NCBI RefSeq assembly: GCF_963169125.1
Contig: NC_084800.1
Span: forward strand, 145,572,397-145,636,396
Length of the DNA: 64,000 bases
DNA from: Humulus lupulus
Taxonomy: Eukaryota; Streptophyta; Magnoliopsida; Rosales; Cannabaceae
Direction of reading: 5' to 3'
Positions 11,900 to 23,379 of the stretch are shown here, piece by piece. Within the stretch, counting starts at the first letter, position 1; each line of letters starts with the position of its first letter. A model generated the notes under the pieces. The model did not search any database. It was not told the origin of the DNA and saw only the letters and a list, made by a program, of their open reading frames with translations. A program made the position numbers and the translations under genes.

Positions 11900-13764
11900 T
11901 GATAGGAATAATGCCCTAAAAGCATGTAAAGACTTTTTATTAAATTAAATAAAGAGATCAATTTTATTATATTTGAATATTATAATTATTGTTTGAATTA
12001 ATTATATGATAATATCAAGAAAATTCCTTATTCATTCATGAGAATATGACCTTGTATTAGTACGAGAGAATTAAGATAATATATAATGAATAAAATAGTT
12101 AGTAACATATTAAAGTATGGAATCATTAATGAATAGTTACTAGTGTGATTTTCTAAGCATACGGGATGCAAGTGGTCTAGATTTAGATTACTGATGTGGA
12201 TAGACATCTTAGTAAATGTGTTGTATATAATAGATATTATATATGACAGGACCAATAAGAATTAATTATCTTTATAAACTTGCTCTTTGACATAAAGATT
12301 TGATTCTTATCATAATAGATGATCATTTGTAGATCAGTCTAAATCATGAGTATTCATGAACTCCTGTTTCAGTTTATTGGATGTTTTGATTCACTCATTT
12401 TGGAGATTCAATATCATGAATGGCTGAAAACGTGAATTACAGTAATGGAATCCATACTTTCCTACCAGATCAAATATTGGTTCACTTAAGGGTTAATTCT
12501 GGAACTAAATAGTTATTGAGCACAAATCTATAATCTTATTATAGATTAATTATTCGCTAGTGAATTAATGGTACTTAAGGATCAAGAGGTAATTATAATG
12601 GTAAAATGGTAATTTTGACAAACTCTAATTAAAGAACCAATAAATGGAGGACATAACTACAATTATTGATTATATCAATGGACTGCAAGAAAAAACTCTA
12701 TAAATATAATTTGACAAATACTTAGAGTGCAATTCAATATTTATAGTGGAGTAATCATAGAATTAATAAATACGATAATTGGATTAAATAGTTTAATTAA
12801 TCTGGTTTATTGGAGCTTCGTATTATAGGTCAATGGTTCTCAGATCACCTCTATCCTACACTGTCAAGGGTAAGGATGCAAAAAAGAAATATTTGTAGAG
12901 AGGACTTAATTACAAAGGAATTAATTTTTGAGGGCAAGGAAATAAATATGTGATAATTATAGGCAATAGATTAATTACGAATTATTTAATTATTTAAATA
13001 TATAGTTTTTATTTTGAAAACTATAGGTTAAAACACATATTAATCTTTTTTGGATTAATATATAAAGAGAGATTAATAATTATCTTATTTAGAGTAAGAT
13101 ATTTATTTATTTTATACCGATATTTTAAGATAAAGTTAATTTTGAATTAACTTATATTTATTTTGAGATAAATATAGTCTTAAATATTAATTAAATAAAA
13201 AATGAGAAAATTAAGGATAACCCTAATGGTGTGGTCGACACACTCACTGTCCAGTGAGTGTGGTGTCACACATAGGGATTTTCTATCATTGGGAATTGAA
13301 TTTTGAATTTCAAATAATTTGTTTTATTTAATTATTTAAATTTGATTATTCTTTTTTAAATATGATTTAAATTAAATAATTAAATGAGTTTATAACTGAT
13401 TAGTTTTTTTTTAATATAATAAATATTAATTAAATTAGTTAATTATCTCTATAAACCTAAAAAGAAGTGATACTTTTAAGAAGTTATTTTTTTTCAATTA
13501 CTGTCAGACTATCTCTCTAAAACATATGCAATAGTTTTCCTAAACCTGAATACTATTCAATTCCTCTTCTCTCTATCAAACCTCTCTAGATCTCATGTGT
13601 TGAGGACATCTAGTGAGTCATAAATCAAACCTTTTGAAACCTATGTGCCCACAAAAGTCCTCATGTGTTTGAGGAATTTTCTGGAAGATCAAGGTGGGAG
13701 CTTTCAGAACTTGGATAGGAAGAACGTTAATTTTATACAAAAAGATTCGAGGACACTTGATAGG
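11900..13764 (+). mobile_element. Copia D 3' LTR, truncated at its right end
   Basis: It begins TGATAGGAATAATGCCCTAA after the polypurine tract. It is related to the LTR at 60596-62516: both share GTACGAGAG followed by ATTAAGAT, a late CACTTGATAGG, and very AT-rich middles. The copy at 60596 continues about 110 bp beyond CACTTGATAGG; here that end is missing and Tat-0 LTR sequence begins. A perfect 10-bp hairpin, CACACTCACT/AGTGAGTGTG, lies at 13239-13262. No coding capacity is seen. Confidence 0.78.
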
Positions 13765-14378
13765 TGTTATCCAAAAAACAGGCATGGATGACATGGCAGA
13801 CATTTGGAACACATGGCTGACATCTGGCAGAAGGCTTGTTTGACCATCGACCAGAAAGATTTCCATGACGCAACGCTCAATTGTTATATACGACCAGCTT
13901 GGTCGTATACTCGTTATATTTGGAGAAAATCTTATGCAGTTATGATCATATCCAAAATTATCTCCCATGATTTCCTGAGTATCCGATTATTTAGGAAAGA
14001 ATATCTGTAACAAATTAATGTAATCTTCCTTGAGCCTATAAATAGAGAAAAACGGGTCAAGGAAGGGACTTTTGAACTTTTGGCTTTCTAATTACTGGAG
14101 ATTAGAGATTTACGAGTGAATTAGAGCTATCACATTTAATATATTGTTTTGTTCTTCATAGGTTGGTGAAACTCATTGAACCCTAGTTCTTTGATCACTC
14201 CTTTGAAATATTACATCAATAATAGCTCAAGTGGACGTAGGTTATTACCAGATTCTGGGGCCAAACCACTATAAATTCGTGTGTGCTTTACTGTTTTCGT
14301 CAATATATTCATTCTAACATATCTGTCCACATCAAGCATTTTTTACTCCGTGTCAGTTGACCGAAATCAGGGTCAACA
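13765..14378 (+). mobile_element. Tat-0 5' LTR
   Basis: A 0.6-kb LTR beginning TGTTATCC and ending TCAACA, directly before a primer binding site and gag leader. It contains a TATA box, CTATAAATAG, at about 14036-14045, and a palindromic ATACGACCAGCTTGGTCGTAT at about 13887-13907. The left end is inferred from where copia D LTR similarity stops; no matching 3' LTR is in the window. Confidence 0.7.
14036..14045 (+). promoter_or_regulatory. TATA box in Tat-0 LTR
   Basis: CTATAAATAG lies in the LTR about 340 bp before its end, a good match to the plant TATA consensus. It is the likely core promoter of the element's genomic RNA. Confidence 0.6.
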
Positions 14379-14401
14379 TTCTGGTGCTTTCATTGAGAGC
14401 T
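14379..14401 (+). promoter_or_regulatory. Tat-type primer binding site
   Basis: Directly after TCAACA comes TTCTGGTGCTTTCATTGAG. The TGG start fits pairing with a tRNA CCA end. The same TGGTGCTTTCATT occurs after the Tat-1 LTR at 20921. It differs from the initiator-Met site of the Tekay-like elements; I cannot name the tRNA from sequence alone. Confidence 0.6.
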
Positions 14402-14425
14402 TGATATAATATTGTTGAAGTATCA

Positions 14426-16560
14426 TTGACGAAAACAACAAAGAAGACTGGACAGGCGGCTGGCGCTGCACCATCTCAACCGCCTCCTCCTCCAAACTTG
14501 ACCGAAGATGAGCAACATTTGGAATTCGATGAGGAAGAACTAGATTCTGAGATGCTGAGGAATACCTTTGGGGTATTACAGGATGAACTGGCCAATCTGA
14601 CGGCCATCTAGGAAAGCGCTACTGAGATTATGGCGTGGCAGCAACAAGAAATTGAGCGACAGTGCCAGGAGTTGAGTGAGAGGCAGGCGGTGATGGACCG
14701 CCACCGGAGGGAGGCCATGGCAGCCCTCAAAGCAGCCTTACAGTTGGCTAGGAATCAGGCTGCACCTACCTCACAGCCTGATCAGCCTACGAATGGGCCA
14801 CCCCAAAGGGGCCCTAATCCTAGCCCGCCTATCCAGCCCCCAAAGGCCCGAGCAGCCACCAATGCCTCAGGACGATGTCCCTCTAAGGGATCCTAAAGCA
14901 CAGCCTCCATCTCAGGTTAGTCATGCCATTCCCCCATAGCCAAGGCAGAATAGGGCCAGGCAACAACCTCGCAATCCTAGACGCCATAGGGGCAAAGATC
15001 CGAACCCTCCAAGCAGAGGACAGCGTCCTTCTGGTAACAGAAGGAACTCAGAGATAAGCTCTGCGATCTGGGCCCCCCCACTGCATGATAATGCACGGGG
15101 ACCTATCAACCAACGCAAGCCACCCTTTAACGCTAGGGAGGTTCCAGCCCGTGGAGGCAACCGAGGGAATAGTCAATCCCACCATAGCCAATCGAGATTC
15201 TGAGATGGCCATGGTTACAATGAGACCGACTCAGGCAGAGGAAATGTCGGTCGGAGAAATGGAGAGAGAGGTGGGGGCAGAAGCCCACCACCTAGGGATG
15301 ACCAACCCGAAAGACGTGACGCTGGGGGGCAGCCCAGACAAAATAATGTCTTCAACCGGCTCGGAGCTAGCAAGCAGTGGAGAAGAGACGAGGATTTAAG
15401 AGATGTACTCAACGATCATAGGGAACGGCACGATGAGTACATTCCTCCAGCAGCAGAGGCCCCAGCGATTCCTGGCGCCGTGCAAGCCCAAATAGATGCC
15501 CTCAACCAGGCAATGCAACAGCTGGTCCGGGGAAGAACGTCTTATATCGATCACGATAGGAGAAAGGGCACTCCTTTCGTTCAGAGGATAGCTATGGCAG
15601 AAACTCCTAGCAAGTTTAAGATGCCTACGCTTCCAAACTTTGACGGGTATGGTGACCCGGTATCTCACGTCAACAAATTTGTGATACAAATGGACATTCA
15701 GAAAGTATCTGAAGATGCTCGGTGCAGGATCTTTCTTGCAACACTTTCTGATGCTGCACGGGAGTGATTTTTCAAATTCCCTCCTGCGAGTATCGTCTCT
15801 CGGGAGATCTTCGTAAAGGAATTTTATGGACAATTCTATGCGGGTCGTGTGCACCTAACTGAGGCAAATCAGCTGGTCGAAATACGCCAGCAAGACGGAG
15901 AGCCACTAAAGGATTACGTCCAGCGTTTTATGCGAGCAGCTGGTGGAGCCAAAATAGTGGGAGACGAAGGCAAGATGATGGCCATAACTGAAGGAGTTAA
16001 GCGCCGCACGCCTCTTTGGAACAGCCTCAGAAAGCATGGAGTCAGGACTACCCAGGAAATTTTGGATCGAGCTGATCGATACATCAAGCTCGACGATGCC
16101 ATCGCCAGTGAAGGGAAGACCCCAGGCAAGGATAAGGGGACTGCCGAGCCCGCCAAAGCAGCCAATGGGTCAAAACCCAACGGCAAAGGGAACGGCAATG
16201 ACAATGGCAAGAATAGGGGGAAACGGCCACATAATGAGCCTTCCACCTCTGACAATAAACGAGCCAATGGCAATCGTTATGAACCACGGTTCACTAATTA
16301 CACTGCCCTAATTGAGTCTCGGGGAGAGGTGTATCAGGCCACAAGTTCTAGTGTGCCTTATAAAAAACCTGCTCCCATTCGAAAAGATATTTCGAAGAGT
16401 GACACTACCAAGTTTTGTCGTTATCATAACGACTATGGACATGATACAAATGAGTGGAACCAGCTAAAGGATGAAATCGAGTTCCTTATTAGACAAGGAC
16501 ACTTGAGAAGATATGTACGGGCCTCAGGAAATTCCCAACGAGAGGCTCCAGGTGGGAACG
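14426..16560 (+). pseudogene. Tat-0 gag, almost intact
   Basis: The gag polyprotein of a Tat-like Ty3/gypsy element, which would form the virus-like particle. It opens near 14426 with TKTTKKTGQAAG; a normal ATG seems lost (ATTG where ATG is expected). A proline-rich and coiled-coil N-terminal region (QQQEIERQCQELSERQ, about 14641) follows, then a basic RG-rich stretch (about 15100-15350). The gag core runs from SKFKMPTLPNFDGYGDPVSH (about 15610) to about 16100. It has one TGA at 15765 in AREWFFKFPP, a simple TGG-to-TGA change, and is then open for 458 codons from 15849. A gag zinc-like motif, FCRYHNDYGHDTNEW, lies at about 16413; its last cysteine reads W. Frameshifts in 14590-15400 and the stop make it a pseudogene, but it is the best-kept coding region in the window. 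Confidence 0.85.
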
Positions 16561-17225
16561 AGCATGCACCCACACACCAATGCTCACCACCTTTGCAGCT
16601 TGACCCTGCAGTTGGCACTTTACTCACCATCTGTGGAGGCTCGTACCTCGCGGGAAGCAGTGGAAAGGCAAGGGAACGATATGCTCAGACCCTACATCAC
16701 GACCAGGATATCGAGATGATGATTGTGGAGGACAAGGCATCAAAGAAGGCTAGGTCAGAGGATGGTGAGATAATCTACTCTAATAGCGACGCCCAGCATG
16801 TCCGGTTCCCACATTCCGATCCGCTGGTCGTAGACGTTCAAATCGCCAACATGATGGCGAAGAGAGTATTGGTCGATACAAGAAGTTCAGTGAACATCCT
16901 GTACAAATCTTCATTGGAACGCATGAAGCTGTCCATTAAGGACTTGGAGCCCTGCAACCAGACAATTTACGGCTTCTCTAGCGAGGGACTCGCCCTAGTA
17001 GGGTCAATCAGACTTCTAGTCACAACTGTTACAACGCCTGCTACCAGGACATTACTCGCTACTTTTATAGTAGTCGATTGTCCTTCGGCGTACAATGTTG
17101 TCATTGGAAGGCCCATACTGGTTGATCTTCGGGCCGTCACCTCAGTATGGCACTTGGCCATGAAATTCCTAACAGACGCAGGGGTAGGACGCGTGTTGGG
17201 AAATCAGAGAGAAGCAAGGGAGTGA
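16561..17225 (+). pseudogene. Tat-0 aspartic protease domain
   Basis: Continues in frame with gag as one polyprotein, ending at TGA 17223-17225. The active-site region reads RVLVDTRSSVNILY at about 16862-16903. Family members have D-T-G; here the glycine codon GGA is AGA, giving D-T-R, which should abolish activity. The second conserved block, YNVVIGRP, is at about 17092-17115 and looks normal. The protease would cleave the gag-pol polyprotein. Confidence 0.85.
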
Positions 17226-17526
17226 TACAACGCCTCAGTTACAAAGGCGAAGAAGGGAACTTCGAAAAGCACTCCCCCAGATAGGTTGCAGATGGCAATT
17301 GATACACAAGCCCAATCCGGTGATGGAGTCACCAAATAAGGTGTTTCCCAAAGTGAGGATAGGGACTTAGATCCTTGCTTTGGGGATTTTGAAGAAGATT
17401 TTGGACCCGTCAAGGACTTGGAAGAGGTCCAACTTGACGAGAAAGACCCGACCAGAGTTGTGAAGGTCGGGAAAAACTTAGAAGCAACCACAAAGCATGC
17501 ACTGGTAGAATTTTTGCGAAAGAACT
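17226..17526 (+). pseudogene. Tat-0 pol linker, truncated before reverse transcriptase
   Basis: After the stop at 17225 the frame continues as an acidic linker (LEEVQLDEKDPTRVVKVGKN, about 17420-17480) that normally leads into reverse transcriptase. It breaks at about 17526 after VEFLRKN, where copia sequence begins. Tat-0 reverse transcriptase, RNase H, integrase and 3' LTR are absent from the window. Confidence 0.75.
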
Positions 17527-18719
17527 AGGAAATATATGTTCATCAAATGGATGTAAAAATGACATTCCTAAATGGTATCTCGATGAGGAGGTTTACATGG
17601 AACAACAAAAAGGACTCGTTAAATCATTATATAGTTTAAAACAAGCACCTAAACAATGTCATGGCAAGTTTAATGAATTCATTAGCACGGATGGATTTAG
17701 ACACAATAGCGCAGACAAGTGTTTATCCTCTACGACTTGTGATGACTATGTCATTCTAGTGTGTCTATATGTTGATGATATGTTAATATAAAGTAATAAC
17801 ATGAAAGGCATAGTAGAAAGAAAGAGGTTTATATCTTCTACTTTTAAGATGAATGACCTTTGAGAGTTTGATACCACACTAGGTATCAAAGTTAGAAAAA
17901 ATGTGCAAGGATATGCCTTAGGTCAAGCTCACTATATTAAGAAGATGCTTGAAAATTTGGTCATCTTAACATCAAAGAGACAAACACGCCATTTGATTCA
18001 AGCCAAAAACTTGAAAAAAGTGAAAGGAGAGCAGAGGCTTAATTAGAGTACAGAAGTGCAATAGGGAGTTCAATGTATGTCGCACATTGTACAAGAGCGG
18101 ATATTGCATTTGTGGTTAGTAAACTAAGTAGGTTTCCCAGCAATCCAAGTATCAAATATTGGAAGGTCATAGAAAGAATCTGTGTATACCTCAAAAGGTC
18201 CAAAGATCTACACTGCCAATATTCAAAGTTTCCAATGATACTTGAAGAATATTTTGATGTTTATTGGATATCTGATGTATGAGATAATCTCTCCATAATC
18301 GGTTAGGTGTTACCCCTTTGTGGGGGTGAATTTTCTTGGGGATCTAAGAAACAAACTTGTATATGTCACTCAACCATGGAGTCTGAGTTTGTCACTCTAG
18401 TGACAACCAGAAATAGGCCAAGTGGCTTAGAGATATCATGATGGAGATACCTTTAACTGCATTTGATGTATCGACGATTTCTATAGATTGTGATAATCAA
18501 GGCACGTTGATTCGAACTTACTATAAAATATACAATGGGAAGTCTAGAAATATAATTCTAAGACATGAATGCATGAAAGAGTTGATAGATAACAAAGTCA
18601 TATCAATATCGTATGTCAAATCATGTAAGAACTTAGCGGATCCATTTAATAAACCTCTAGGAAGCGCTTTGGTTAGTTCTACAAATAGAGGGAAAGGACT
18701 AAAAATCATTGACAAATAG
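17527..18719 (+). pseudogene. Copia C reverse transcriptase and RNase H remnant
   Basis: A Ty1/copia pol tail fused to the Tat-0 linker. It opens inside reverse transcriptase with VHQMDVKMTFLNG (about 17532), then KSLYSLKQAPKQCHGKF (about 17609), and the catalytic block LVCLYVDDMLI (about 17759-17791) with YVDD intact. MYVAHCTRADIAFVVSKLSRF follows at 18073. RNase H is recognisable from SESEFVTLVT (about 18378) to KNLADPFNKPLGSALV (about 18630-18675), ending in GKGLKIIDK. Stops and shifts occur about every 100-200 bp. The N-terminal half (gag, protease, integrase) is missing. Confidence 0.87.
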
Positions 18720-19245
18720 ATTTCCCAATGATGGCAACCCAATTAAAGCTTGTATACATCAAGTGTAGAGTTTGAAGGGTAAGAACAAGTTGTTGATAAG
18801 TGAATAGTTGACAACATTAACAAACTAGAGTCACATCTAGAATAAGTTAGTGTTGGTTTCTACCTAACATGAAGGTTAAGTGAAGGGCTTTTAATGAAAT
18901 TCAATTGAAGAGCAACAAGAATCTCTAATGGTAGCAAAGTTATTGTAAGAACTTCACCTATATGAACCTAGGGGTGGAGTTACCCCTCAAGAGAGTGAGA
19001 GTTTTCTCTCCGGACGGTTCAATAATGGATGAGCAAAAGAACATAATTTTGCTGAGCACACAAAGTATGAACACATGAGTAATCAGGTAGAGGTGTGTGA
19101 GATACTACAAGTTTTATAACTAGGAATGTTCGGTTCAATCTATTAATAATAGTTAGCATTTCAATAAAGCATTGTAGTGTTTTCACTAAGATTGAGTTCA
19201 AACTTTAAGGTATTTTCTTTTATGCACTAATATCATTTGAGTATT
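18720..19245 (+). other. Copia C 3' untranslated region
   Basis: Noncoding sequence of about 525 bp between the RNase H stop and the polypurine tract. The open frame on the other strand near 19019-19201 shows no family motif. Confidence 0.6.
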
Positions 19246-19261
19246 TAACCAAGTGGGCGAT
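19246..19261 (+). promoter_or_regulatory. Polypurine tract of copia C
   Basis: AACCAAGTGGGCGATT precedes the LTR start TGTTAGG at 19262. It is a copia-type tract (AAGTGGG...GATTG) with one C interrupting the purines. Confidence 0.65.
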
Positions 19262-20069
19262 TGTTAGGATTGGTTAAATACATTGTAAAATTAGTTAAGC
19301 AAAAAGTGGTGCAAAAACTATAACGATTTCACTAAAGTGAACATGAGCGAATTGACATTTGTTGTTGGTCCTTAAAAAAAAAATTAGATCCAAAGTCTTC
19401 TTTTTTAGTATATAAAAGTACAATTTGGAGGAATTATAAGATGTTTTGGGTCAATGTATGGCGTTAAAAGTCAGTAGAAGGGGCGTTGTGTCGCCTGTTG
19501 AGAGGTTATGCATCTCATGACTTACAATATCCCAAACAGGCAACGCATCACCTGCAAGAGGGCGGTGCATCACCTACCAAGACACATGTCGCATGGGCTG
19601 TTCGTACGAAACCTTACAATTACGTATTTTGGCTCCAAAACTTATGACGGTTCCTACACTATATAAGGGTTTCATTTAAGATTTTGGTGAATTGATCACT
19701 CACCACTCTCTTTCTCTAACTCACAAAGATTACTAGTTTTGTCCAAGATATTCATCAAGAAAGGTTGACTTGTTTGAAGACCAAGACTTGTAAATCCCAA
19801 ACTCATTCCACCATTGTAGTAGCTTCAAGTAATATCTTATGGGTGGCTAGGAATAGAGTTTTTTGGACAACAATTCTATTGTGTCAAGCCTCATTGTTCA
19901 TCTCCATTGATTCATTACATACAAGGGTTTCTCTCTTCAAATGTTGTCTCTTCCTCTTGATTCAAGTTTTGTTATTCTTCCATTGTTTATATGATTATAT
20001 TGTGTGTCATTCTTTTGAATTACAATATTATTTTTGTGATCATAAGCTATACTCCCAATACTTAGTAGG
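19262..20069 (+). mobile_element. Copia C 3' LTR
   Basis: It begins TGTTAGGATTGGTTAAATAC and matches the split LTR at 60421-60595 plus 62517-63090 nearly end to end, including AACAGGC followed by ACGCATCACCTG, GGTTGACTTGTTTGAAGACC and a late GTGATCATAAG. A TATA box, CTATATAAGG, lies at 19659-19668. The open frame at 19765-20130 lies in transcribed LTR sequence and is not a gene. The right end near ACTCCCAATACTTAGTAG is approximate. Confidence 0.8.
19659..19668 (+). promoter_or_regulatory. TATA box in copia C LTR
   Basis: CTATATAAGG is a strong TATA match, with leader-like sequence following it inside the LTR. Confidence 0.6.
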
Positions 20070-20078
20070 TTTTTCTAG

Positions 20079-20917
20079 TGTTGTCTATATTTTCACAAAG
20101 TCACATGTAGCATACGTTAAGAGTAATTAAGCCTTCATAGAAGCTGACTAAGTCCCTTAGAGCTCACCTAGGGATCTCTGAGAGGAAAGCCTTGCCTTTT
20201 ATTCCCCATTTATCACCTTTGGTGAGGTATGTCTGTGATGAAGGCTACTTCCTCAGAACTGCGTGCAGAATGTCCTCTCCAAATCACATCTCCTATATTC
20301 AAGTCCCCCGGTCCTGTAAGATTTCTCCTCTGGGTCTAGAGTACAGTGCCAGGTGTCAAGCATAGTAGCCTTGGACAACAAGCATCTGTCTAACATTCAC
20401 TATTGCACAAATATTTTGTCGACCTCATACAAGTGAGAAACAGTATGTCTCACAACACCGCTTGACATGAGAAACCATGCAGCTACTCCCTGACACTATT
20501 AGGTACGTGCAACCCCAAAAAGTAATGGGTTGAAACCTCATAATTGGCCCACTGAGATACGCTTGGGCCCCCCAGCATATTAACTTGTAGAATGTATCAT
20601 TGATTATTCATTTAATGCCACATTAAGGGAGAATAATTTTAATTAACTTTCATTAGGGAATTAATTTCCCTCATCCATCTATAAATAGCTCTAGGGCACA
20701 CAATGTAAATTATCCCAGATTTTTGTATTCAGAGCATTGCCAAAATGCTAATGGAAAATCCAAATAAGCTTGAAACCTCTAAACATCTCTCATCCTAATA
20801 CAAGTGACTCGTGGACTGGGGTTAATTAATAAACCGAACCACGTTAATCCCTTGTGCCTCTTTCTTTATTTCTTTAAGTATATTTTAATTAGTTGTTAGC
20901 GGAACATCTAATCAACA
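20079..20917 (+). mobile_element. Tat-1 5' LTR
   Basis: About 0.84 kb ending TCAACA, directly before a Tat primer binding site. It is homologous on the opposite strand to 55590-56450: both share TAAGAGTAATTAAG-like starts, CCCTGACACTAT, a GGGCCC block, CATTAGGGAATTAAT and TATAAATAG. The left end is approximate because it abuts the copia C LTR. Confidence 0.72.
20678..20688 (+). promoter_or_regulatory. TATA box in Tat-1 LTR
   Basis: TCTATAAATAG lies about 230 bp before the LTR end. The same box occurs in the Tat-2 LTR on the minus strand (55821-55831). Confidence 0.6.
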
Positions 20918-20940
20918 TTTTGGTGCTTTCATTTACGAAA
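20918..20940 (+). promoter_or_regulatory. Primer binding site of Tat-1
   Basis: TTTTGGTGCTTTCATTTACG follows the LTR end. The TGGTGCTTTCATT core is shared with Tat-0 at 14382. Confidence 0.6.
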
Positions 20941-20956
20941 GCTTTGAGTCACAGCC

Positions 20957-23230
20957 ATGGTGAAGACCAGAAGAAACATTGCAGAAGAAATTCCTCCTTC
21001 CACCACTGCAGTTGGGAGGAGAACCAAGCCGACCACCTCCACCAGCTGATTTGTAGGTGGCCTCTGACGACAAGGAAAAAGAAGGCTACGATGTCGAGGG
21101 CAAAGACGATTATTATCAGAGGGTGTACTCCCAGTTGTTCACGCAAATGAGCAACCAGAATTGGTGGCCATTTGAAGCCAAATTTCCTTCCAACAGAAGA
21201 AAATAGAGATCAAGAGGGTAGTATCACCGCCTTACAAGAGGTGGTTAATGCCATGAAGGATACTTAACCAGCTAGCATGCCACCTAGGCAGCCAGGTGGC
21301 ATGCCACCTAAACACCTAGCTGGAGTGCCATTTGTCCAACCAGTGGGAGTGCCTCTCAAGCACCCCATTGATGTGGCGCAAAAGTAGCCAGCTGGCGTGC
21401 AACCTGTGCACCTAGCTAGAGCACCACCTGCGCCTCATACTCGTGGGAGGGATAAGGATGAACTTTCCCAAAAGAAAGAGGACTTGTCAGGCTCTCGAGC
21501 ACAACGACGTCTCGAGGAGGGCCAATGGCCCTGAAACTCACAGGTTCTATGGAAACCGCCAGGGCAACAACATCCATGGAGCCTAGGGCCTTCCGCCCAG
21601 GCACACTGCAACAAACCACATCATGCCTAGAGGAGGAGTTCTCTCAATACCTTGCCAGCCTCGGGCAAACCCCACGTGAGGAACCAACATGAGAGAAGTG
21701 TTCATGAACCGAGGACAAGGAATTAGTGACTCGGTTAACGATGATAACGTACATTCAAAAGGGGAAACAGAAGTAGGATTCCTCGAGGGTAGCTGTTGTT
21801 GCAATGCGTAGCCCGATCTAGGAGACAACTTGAGTGCTCGCAGGAATAGAACAGCTCCCATGGACTTCCCCGGGAGACAACCACAACCGGACCACCAAGA
21901 AAATCTCAATGCTCGAACGAGAGAAGCCATGCCGAGCAAGGGGCAAATCTGTCACAAAACGCCAACAACAACCCTCTCAACGCAGTGTTGGAGAGCCTAA
22001 AGAAAATATTGCTAAAGATGGGTAGGAGGTAGGGACAAAACTCTGACTCTAAGGATATAAATGGGGAGCCATGTTCCTTACACATTGTCGAAGCCCAGTT
22101 ACCTCGAGGCTTCAAGATGCAATTCATCACTCCCTACAATGCATTCATGGACCCTTCCAACTACTTATCCAAGATTAATCGCTTGATGTCCGTGCATCTA
22201 GTCTCCAAGGATGCAAGGTGCCTCATTTTCCCATTAACCTTCACCGGACAAGTCGACGAGTGGTTCAAGAAGCACTGACCTAAATAAATCCATTCCTGGC
22301 ACCAACTCTCCGCTGCCTTTCGTAGACAAGTCATAGTTGCTAAGAAGGTGCACTTCGAGGTCAATGTGTTGGCCAACATCAAGCAAAGGCCTTTCAAGAC
22401 CCTTAAGGCATACATAAGATGCTTCAAGGAGGAAGCTGCAAGAAGCAAGAAGGTCGACAATGGACAACAGTGATGGGCCTAAAAGCTGGCATCCGACCAG
22501 GTTCTCCTCTATGGGATGACCTACAGAGGCACGGAAGCCACAAACTCAATGACTTCTTCGTCGAGCCTAAGAATACATTCACTAAGAGGATGCCCAGATT
22601 GGAGCCTTCGAATGACAGATTTAATTTCCAATGCCAACAGTCCCATCTTCTACAGCTCCTAGACCCCGGTTCTTTCCTTATACTCCATCTCAAACGAGTG
22701 TAATGAGTGCTCCACAATTCAGTCTAGCAATTCACCAAGCTAGCTATAGTGCAGCTATACCGAGTATAGAGCATCTCCCACTAGATTCAGTGTTTTTCAA
22801 CTTGCTTTAAGTTCTGGAACAATAGCTCCCACCCAGTCAGTAGTGCCCTGCGAAGGACCCAAGGAAAGCACACATGGGGAAAGGGCAAGCAAAACAAGCC
22901 CAAAAGAAATGACGCTCCGAATGAGAAGTACACTCATCAGTACTCAGAGTACACTGACCTGGTTGATTCTCAAGAGAACATTTTGATTGCCATGGAGCAT
23001 AAATTCCACTAATGGAGACCCCAGCCAACCTGGAGGGACAGGGAATGAAGGGACACTTGGAAGTTTTGCAAGTTCCATAATGACGTTGGACACCCCACAA
23101 ACGAGTGTTGGGAACTTCACGATTTGATTGAGAATATCATCAAGTTAGGGCATCTCCACCAGTATGCTAGGGCTGGAGCACGCCTTGCGTATGCTCCGGC
23201 CGTAGCCTATCCCCCTCAGCAGAAGATGGC
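20957..23230 (+). pseudogene. Tat-1 gag, heavily decayed
   Basis: A plausible start, ATG 20957 (MVKTRRNIAEEIPPSTTAV), soon meets a stop. A proline-rich tandem repeat lies at 21265-21432. The gag core is recognisable around 22100-22460, with FITPYNAFMDPSNYLSKINR, LIFPLTFTGQVDEWFKKH and then NIKQRPFKTLKAYIRCF. The zinc-like end, CKFHNDVGHPTNECWELHDL, is at about 23062-23120 and has the cysteine/histidine pattern of Tat gags. Domain order matches Tat-0 and Tat-2. More than ten stops or shifts interrupt it. Confidence 0.8.
21265..21432 (+). repeat. Proline-rich tandem repeat in Tat-1 gag
   Basis: Degenerate units of about 30-36 bp, each containing forms of CCAGCTGGCGTGCCACCT, encode P-A-G-V-P-P-like peptides. 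A homologous array on the minus strand of Tat-2 gag lies near 55270-55440. Confidence 0.7.
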
Positions 23231-23379
23231 ACCTTCATAGGCTCAAGGCCAAGTACCAACTGCTCAGCAGCTGATAGCCCATGGACCTCCTCAGATGAAT
23301 GAAACATTGGGGAATATCTCTATAGGACCTCACCTGGGGGTACATAAAGAGACTCACATAATCAATATGTGCAGACCCT

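Noticed and set aside
15396..15854. 152-codon minus-strand frame
   Set aside because: It is antisense to the well-supported Tat-0 gag.
19765..20130. 121-codon frame in copia C LTR
   Set aside because: The related LTR at 62517-63090 does not keep it open; composition is pyrimidine-rich leader.
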